A stretch of DNA of 9,449 bases, from NCBI GenBank assembly GCA_001782515.1, contig MFOV01000017.1, positions 86,247-95,695 on the forward strand. The letters run 5' to 3'. The DNA is from Candidatus Levybacteria bacterium RIFCSPLOWO2_01_FULL_39_10. Its GTDB lineage: Bacteria; Patescibacteriota; Microgenomatia; Levybacterales; UBA12049. Below the pieces are notes generated by a model, which made no database searches, was not told the origin of the DNA, and saw only the letters and a program-made list of their open reading frames with translations. This document shows positions 6,755-9,449 of the stretch, piece by piece. A program made the translations under genes and the position numbers. Position 1 is the stretch's first letter; each line of letters starts with the position of its first letter.

Positions 6755-7903
6755 ATGAAAAAGGTTGTAATTTTTTTAGCAGTTGTGGGGATTTTTGTTG
6801 CGGCAATTCTTGTTTACCAGAAGATTTTCAATGTTGGAAGCGAACCCCCGACCACTCCGACAATGACCCAAGACTCAATTATTGACCAGAATACAGAGGA
6901 TGTTCCGGCCGTTACAACCCTTGTTGAAAATCTTGACACTCCCTGGGCGCTTGCTTTTCTTCCTGCCTCGCGGCAAGGCGGGCCGGATAAGACACTGCTG
7001 GTCACTGAAAGAAACGGAAGACTTAGTTTGATAACAGACAAAGGAATCTCCCAAGTTGCAACTATTGATAAATCAACCGAGTACGGCGAGGGCGGTCTTA
7101 TGGGAATTACCCTTCACCCGAATTTCGGATCAAACAATTACATTTATTTATACTACACTTTCTTTTCGGATAACGATAAAACTATGAATAGAGTTGTCAG
7201 ATATAAGCTCACAGGAAACACGCTTTACGACGAACAAATTATTGTTGATAACATTCCGGGCGGAATTTATCATAACGGCGGAAGAATAAAGTTTGGTTCG
7301 GACGGATATCTCTATATCACAACCGGCGACTCAACAAACCCCTCGCTTTCTCAGGACAGAAACTCTTTAGCCGGAAAAATTTTAAGAGTGACTGATGCTG
7401 GAGATCCTGCTCCGGCAAATCCTTTTCGAACGAGGATCTTCTCATACGGCCACAGAAATCCGCAGGGAATTACCTGGGACAGCGCCGGAAATTTATGGTC
7501 AACCGAGCATGGAAGATCAGGTGCGCAGTCAGGCCTTGACGAGCTGAATCTAATAGAATCCGGAAAAAATTACGGCTGGCCAAACTTTGAAGGAGATGAA
7601 ACGGGCTCAGGCATAACCCTCCCAGTTCTCCACTCAGGGCCAAATGTTACATGGGCGCCGGGAGGAATTGCGTACCTTAATAATAAACTTTATTTTGTTG
7701 GACTCCGCGGTGAAACTCTTTATGTATATGATTTAGCGACAAGAACTTTAAGTGAATTTTTCAAAGGTGAGTACGGGAGGCTAAGAGACGTTATTGTAGG
7801 ACCGGACAATCTTCTTTATATTACAACTTCAAACCGCGACGGACGAGGTAACCCCCAAGAAACAGACGATAAAATAATAAGAATTAACCCCAGCAAGTTG
7901 TAA
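6755..7903 (+). CDS. PQQ-type glucose/sorbosone dehydrogenase, membrane-anchored
   Basis: The product belongs to the six-bladed propeller family of soluble quinoprotein glucose dehydrogenases (GSDH), which oxidise sugars with pyrroloquinoline quinone and Ca2+ outside the cytoplasm. The 382 residues begin with an uncleaved-looking anchor (about 4-22; no lipobox Cys) and a Pro/Thr-rich linker (about 30-52). Family motifs follow in order: LDTPWALAFLP (60-70), LLVTERNGRL, GEGGLMGITLHPNF (111-124), YHNGGRIKFG with the likely catalytic H173, YITTGDS, GHRNPQGITW with R235 and N236, STEHG, DELN..ESGKNYGWP (262-276), WAPGGIAYL and RLRDVIVGPDNLLYITT. An unusual 10-residue segment, ASRQGGPDKT (71-80), replaces the normal short turn after FLP and is encoded by GC-rich palindromic DNA. 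No PQQ synthesis gene is present in this window. The actual sugar substrate and cofactor are unknown. Confidence 0.9.
   Translation: MKKVVIFLAVVGIFVAAILVYQKIFNVGSEPPTTPTMTQDSIIDQNTEDVPAVTTLVENLDTPWALAFLPASRQGGPDKTLLVTERNGRLSLITDKGISQVATIDKSTEYGEGGLMGITLHPNFGSNNYIYLYYTFFSDNDKTMNRVVRYKLTGNTLYDEQIIVDNIPGGIYHNGGRIKFGSDGYLYITTGDSTNPSLSQDRNSLAGKILRVTDAGDPAPANPFRTRIFSYGHRNPQGITWDSAGNLWSTEHGRSGAQSGLDELNLIESGKNYGWPNFEGDETGSGITLPVLHSGPNVTWAPGGIAYLNNKLYFVGLRGETLYVYDLATRTLSEFFKGEYGRLRDVIVGPDNLLYITTSNRDGRGNPQETDDKIIRINPSKL
6962..6986 (+). repeat. GC-rich imperfect palindrome inside the dehydrogenase gene
   Basis: Only 4 of these 25 bases are A or T, in a gene that is otherwise rather A+T-rich. TGCC (6964-6967) and GGCA (6972-6975) pair around TCGC, and CC (6962-6963) can extend the stem with GG (6977-6978) past one bulged A. 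It encodes part of an in-frame extra loop in the protein. I infer a small inserted palindromic element, but with a single copy here this cannot be proved. Confidence 0.3.
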
Positions 7904-7926
7904 TACTAAGCACATAAGTTTATAAT
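7898..7926 (+). promoter_or_regulatory. Promoter of the MazG-like gene, leaderless start
   Basis: TTGTAA (7898-7903, 4/6 match to TTGACA) overlaps the dehydrogenase stop codon. It is followed after exactly 17 bases by a perfect TATAAT (7921-7926). The -10 box ends 8 bases before the ATG at 7935, so the mRNA should start within a base or two of the start codon. No Shine-Dalgarno sequence is present. Confidence 0.65.
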
Positions 7927-7934
7927 TCCCTTTA

Positions 7935-8264
7935 ATGACAGAAAAATTAGTCCGCGATAAGATCCCCCAAATTATTAAGGACGAAACAGGGAGTGCTCCG
8001 GATTTTCGAGTTGCCCCCATCTCAGAACTTCCGGGATTATTGATTAACAAAATAATTGAGGAAGCGAATGAATTAGCGGAGGCGGTAGAAAACGGAAATG
8101 CTCGGGATATCGACAAAGAATTAGCTGATGTTAAAACCGCATATGATAGTTTGATGCTGACACTTGGGAGAAAACCTGAACAAATTGAAGAAGTTCAGTC
8201 AAAACGCGATAGTGAAAGAGGAACTTTTACTAGGCGAATTGTTATGAATTTTCCTAAAAGTTAG
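7935..8264 (+). CDS. MazG-like nucleoside triphosphate pyrophosphohydrolase
   Basis: This 109-residue protein fits the small all-alpha NTP pyrophosphohydrolase family often annotated as phosphoribosyl-ATP pyrophosphohydrolase-like (COG4997). Such enzymes hydrolyse NTPs to NMP and pyrophosphate and are thought to clean up damaged or non-canonical nucleotides; no histidine-synthesis gene is nearby. The signature N-terminus KLVRDKIPQII (4-14) is present, as are the metal-binding EExxE (E42, E43, E46) and ExxD (E62, D65) of the MazG fold and the closing SERGTF..RIV (93-103). The ATG at 7935 directly follows a good promoter with no Shine-Dalgarno sequence. Its stop codon overlaps that of the convergent membrane-protein gene by 4 bases. 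The true substrate is unknown. Confidence 0.87.
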   Translation: MTEKLVRDKIPQIIKDETGSAPDFRVAPISELPGLLINKIIEEANELAEAVENGNARDIDKELADVKTAYDSLMLTLGRKPEQIEEVQSKRDSERGTFTRRIVMNFPKS

Positions 8265-8659
8265 AAATTAGAATCTTGTTCAAGTTGCTCGAGTTCTCCT
8301 TCAAGTGTTGCTTCCTCCCCGCTTAATTCATTATCCAGCTCCTCCAAATCACTTTCATCCTGCACTGTGCCCTCTGCTGGTGTTGGTGTGGGAGTAGATG
8401 TAACTACTGGCGTAGGCTCGGACACTGCGTACATATTTGTATAATAATAGTATGCTCCAACTCCACCCAAGACTAAAACCGCAAGAAGTAAAAGTACAAT
8501 TATTAAAACCTTGAAATTTCTTCTTCCACCGCCTCCTGCTTGTGCTTCGGGCGTCACTCCTTCATTTGAAGTTGCTGCCGGGGACGCTTGCACATTTGGA
8601 TCCGGTGCCGGTTGAGGTAACGGTCCTCCTGTTGGTGCCGGATTACTTACATCAGCCAT
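8261..8659 (-). CDS. Single-pass membrane protein, Pro-rich N-terminus and acidic outer tail
   Basis: I do not recognise a named family. The 132 residues have a Pro/Ala/Gly-rich N-terminus (1-45), a basic GRRNFK stop just before a membrane helix (about 50-70), a Tyr-rich juxtamembrane run (AYYYYTNMY), a Thr/Pro linker (82-95) and a very acidic, probably helical tail (101-130) with DLEELDNELS and LEGELEQLEQ. The positive-inside rule puts the N-terminus in the cytoplasm and the acidic tail outside. The ATG shares one base with the TAA stop of the upstream gene (TAATG) and is preceded by a strong Shine-Dalgarno sequence, so the two are translationally coupled. Together they look like an envelope or surface pair, and the acidic tail could bind the Lys/Arg-rich part of its partner. 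That role is an inference. The stop overlaps the convergent MazG-like gene. Confidence 0.8.
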   Translation of the reverse strand: MADVSNPAPTGGPLPQPAPDPNVQASPAATSNEGVTPEAQAGGGGRRNFKVLIIVLLLLAVLVLGGVGAYYYYTNMYAVSEPTPVVTSTPTPTPAEGTVQDESDLEELDNELSGEEATLEGELEQLEQDSNF

Positions 8660-9342
8660 TACTGAACACCTCCTTCATCTGTAGTTGTTTGATCATCTTC
8701 TCCCTGATCTCCACTTTGGTCGGCTTTTGCCTGTCTGGCAAGTTCCAAAACTGCTTTTACAAAGTTGTGAACTGACTGCCTGTATGCTTTATTTGCGGCA
8801 ATAAGTTCTTTCATATCCTCTTTAAATGCATCAAGCTTTCCTTTTGGATCATCGCCTGAGCAGTCAAAATTTGCACCGCTCTCTTTTGCCAAATCAAGAA
8901 CAGTGAGAACATTTGCTTTTGCTGCAGCCATATCATCAATCAACTCTTGGTAATTAGGAAGAACATATCCTTCGGGCACCAGATGATTATTGTAGTATTC
9001 ATTTACCCTCTCTTGAATTTTCATATGTCCGGTGTTGATTTTCCCGCCGTGGGTAAGCATAAAAGTAGCTCTTTGCGTTATTCCGTTTTTTCTTGCTTCA
9101 CAGACTCTGAGTCTTGTTTGATTTAGCTTTGCCAACCTTCTCTGGGCAGAGACGGATGCGCGTTCTTTTGCTTTCATCATAAGCTCTTCGCGTTTTTCTT
9201 TATGTTGTTCAATTCTGTCCTGAAGATTTTGCAAAGCGGTATTTGCGCTGGTGTTTGAGGTGCTTGCTCCAAGAACAGAAGAAGGAATTATTGCAAATAC
9301 AAACACAACTAATACCAAAAATATTATGGTAGTCTTACCCAT
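8659..9342 (-). CDS. Secreted helical protein with paired cysteines, function unknown
   Basis: I do not recognise a characterised family; the layout resembles uncharacterised secreted proteins I associate with Patescibacteria. With the start at 9342 the product is 227 residues: a classic signal peptide (MGKTT, hydrophobic core 6-20, likely cleavage after VLGA at 26), then a long charged helix, probably coiled coil (36-80, Lys/Arg/Glu-rich). Next come C81 in RVCEARKNGI and a helical domain with VPEGYVLPNYQELIDDM (122-138). C161 in FDCSGDDPKG could form a disulfide with C81. The end is an acidic, Gly/Thr/Asp tail (209-227). An upstream in-frame ATG at 9390 is rejected: it would add 16 residues before the signal peptide and lies upstream of the promoter. 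First gene of a two-gene operon. Confidence 0.8.
   Translation of the reverse strand: MGKTTIIFLVLVVFVFAIIPSSVLGASTSNTSANTALQNLQDRIEQHKEKREELMMKAKERASVSAQRRLAKLNQTRLRVCEARKNGITQRATFMLTHGGKINTGHMKIQERVNEYYNNHLVPEGYVLPNYQELIDDMAAAKANVLTVLDLAKESGANFDCSGDDPKGKLDAFKEDMKELIAANKAYRQSVHNFVKAVLELARQAKADQSGDQGEDDQTTTDEGGVQ
8668..8675 (-). promoter_or_regulatory. Strong Shine-Dalgarno sequence for the 8659 start
   Basis: AAGGAGGT (8675-8668, minus strand) lies 8 bases before the ATG at 8659-8657, inside the end of the upstream coding sequence. It is the only strong Shine-Dalgarno sequence I found for a gene inside the window, and it belongs to the only gene without its own promoter. Confidence 0.8.
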
Positions 9343-9354
9343 GTATAAATACAT
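9341..9354. repeat. Perfect palindrome ATGTAT-AA-ATACAT over the operon start
   Basis: This 14-base inverted repeat runs from the last base of the -10 region into the start codon of the secreted-protein gene. A closely similar 14-mer (12/14 identical) lies 49 bases away at 9390-9403. The placement is what one expects of a repressor operator, but the arms are A+T-rich and only 6 bases long. Confidence 0.4.
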
Positions 9355-9380
9355 TACAGTAAATAAAAGCAGGTTGTCAA
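9353..9380 (-). promoter_or_regulatory. Promoter of the two-gene secreted-protein operon
   Basis: A perfect TTGACA (9380-9375) is followed after 16 bases by TGTAAT (9358-9353, 5/6). The -10 box ends 10 bases before the ATG at 9342, giving a leader of only about 4 bases. The -35 box is the centre of a small perfect dyad, GGTTG-T-CAACC (9372-9382). The promoter fixes the start codon of the downstream gene. Confidence 0.65.
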
Positions 9381-9389
9381 CCCCGCGCA

Positions 9390-9403
9390 TTGTGTAAATA
9401 CAT
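9390..9403. repeat. Second, imperfect copy of the 14-base palindrome
   Basis: TTGTGTAAATACAT matches the palindrome at 9341-9354 in 12 of 14 positions, including a shared TAAATACAT (9395-9403). It lies upstream of the -35 box of the minus-strand operon and also upstream of the possible promoter of the gene beyond the right edge, so one bound protein could affect both. Confidence 0.35.
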
Positions 9404-9419
9404 CGTGGACACTTTCAAT

Positions 9420-9443
9420 TAGAATACTCTTTGGAAAGGAGGT
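9420..9443 (+). promoter_or_regulatory. -10 box and Shine-Dalgarno of a gene beginning beyond the window
   Basis: TAGAAT (9420-9425, 5/6) without a convincing -35 box is followed by AAAGGAGGT (9435-9443). If the gene starts at or very near base 9450, the spacing from GGAGG is about 7 bases, which is ideal. No coding sequence of it is visible here. It would be divergent from the secreted-protein operon. Confidence 0.5.
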
Positions 9444-9449
9444 ACTACT

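Noticed and set aside
6740..6755. ATPase and dehydrogenase as one readthrough fusion: they share a frame, separated by TAA TAG and three sense codons, and the dehydrogenase begins with a membrane helix that could replace M10
   Set aside because: Two consecutive stops argue against readthrough. An out-to-in tenth helix would also leave the dehydrogenase domain in the cytoplasm, the wrong side for this family.
6814..7041. Antisense 75-codon frame within the dehydrogenase containing PPCREAGRK
   Set aside because: It is the shadow of the dehydrogenase frame across the GC-rich insert; no independent evidence of coding.
8222..8262. Inverted repeat AACTTTTA / TAAAAGTT near the convergent gene ends as a terminator
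   Set aside because: The 8-base arms are almost all A/T, the loop is 25 bases, and no adjoining T run fits either strand, so a stable terminator is unlikely.
7935..8264. Assigning the MazG-like gene to histidine biosynthesis as hisE
   Set aside because: The KLVRDKIP signature belongs to the house-cleaning branch rather than HisE, and no his gene is nearby.
9406..9425. TGGACA with TAGAAT as a full promoter for the gene beyond the right edge
   Set aside because: The two boxes are only 8 bases apart, so only the -10 candidate is retained.
9425..9449. Possible 3' end of a 16S rRNA gene on the minus strand, because it reads ACCTCCTTT
   Set aside because: The bases before it do not match the nearly invariant GGATC that precedes ACCTCC in 16S rRNA. 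A Shine-Dalgarno sequence on the plus strand explains it better.

Overview
This window looks like part of a compact bacterial genome, most plausibly a member of the Candidate Phyla Radiation (Patescibacteria), perhaps the Microgenomates side. That placement is an inference. It rests on the very tight packing, the Patescibacteria-like look of the DUF2207 protein and the two-gene secreted operon at the right end, and start codons that sit almost on top of the -10 boxes. The standard genetic code fits every gene read here. No rRNA, tRNA, CRISPR array, insertion sequence or prophage gene was seen.

Layout from left to right. Bases 1-997 (minus) are a purK gene cut by the window edge, with its own TTGACA/TAGAAT promoter. 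Bases 1058-2713 (minus) encode a secreted/membrane DUF2207 protein with a glycine-rich tail. A 37-base gap with two back-to-back promoters separates it from 2751-3530 (plus), an endonuclease/exonuclease/phosphatase-fold hydrolase starting with GTG. This meets, tail to tail with a 4-base overlap, 3527-4225 (minus), an AlkD-type DNA alkylpurine glycosylase whose start is corrected here. Next come three plus-strand genes: a P2-type cation ATPase (4370-6742), a membrane-anchored PQQ-type glucose/sorbosone dehydrogenase (6755-7903) and a small MazG-like NTP pyrophosphohydrolase (7935-8264). The last overlaps by 4 bases the end of a minus-strand two-gene operon: a secreted helical protein (8659-9342, start corrected here) followed by a single-pass membrane protein (8261-8659). 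At the right edge a strong Shine-Dalgarno sequence on the plus strand points to a gene beginning just outside.

The genes do not form one pathway. Two concern genome or nucleotide housekeeping (AlkD, MazG-like), one purine synthesis (PurK), and most of the rest act at the cell envelope. What unites the window is its expression layout. Most independently transcribed genes have a recognisable -10 box 6-18 bases before the start codon and no Shine-Dalgarno sequence, which implies leaderless or nearly leaderless mRNAs. The one gene that lies inside an operon, and the gene beyond the right edge, have strong Shine-Dalgarno sequences. The less-described content is the secreted two-gene operon with a possible palindromic operator, a P-type ATPase that appears to lack its tenth membrane helix, and a GC-rich palindromic insert inside the dehydrogenase gene. 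I saw nothing that amounts to a clear new defence or mobile system.
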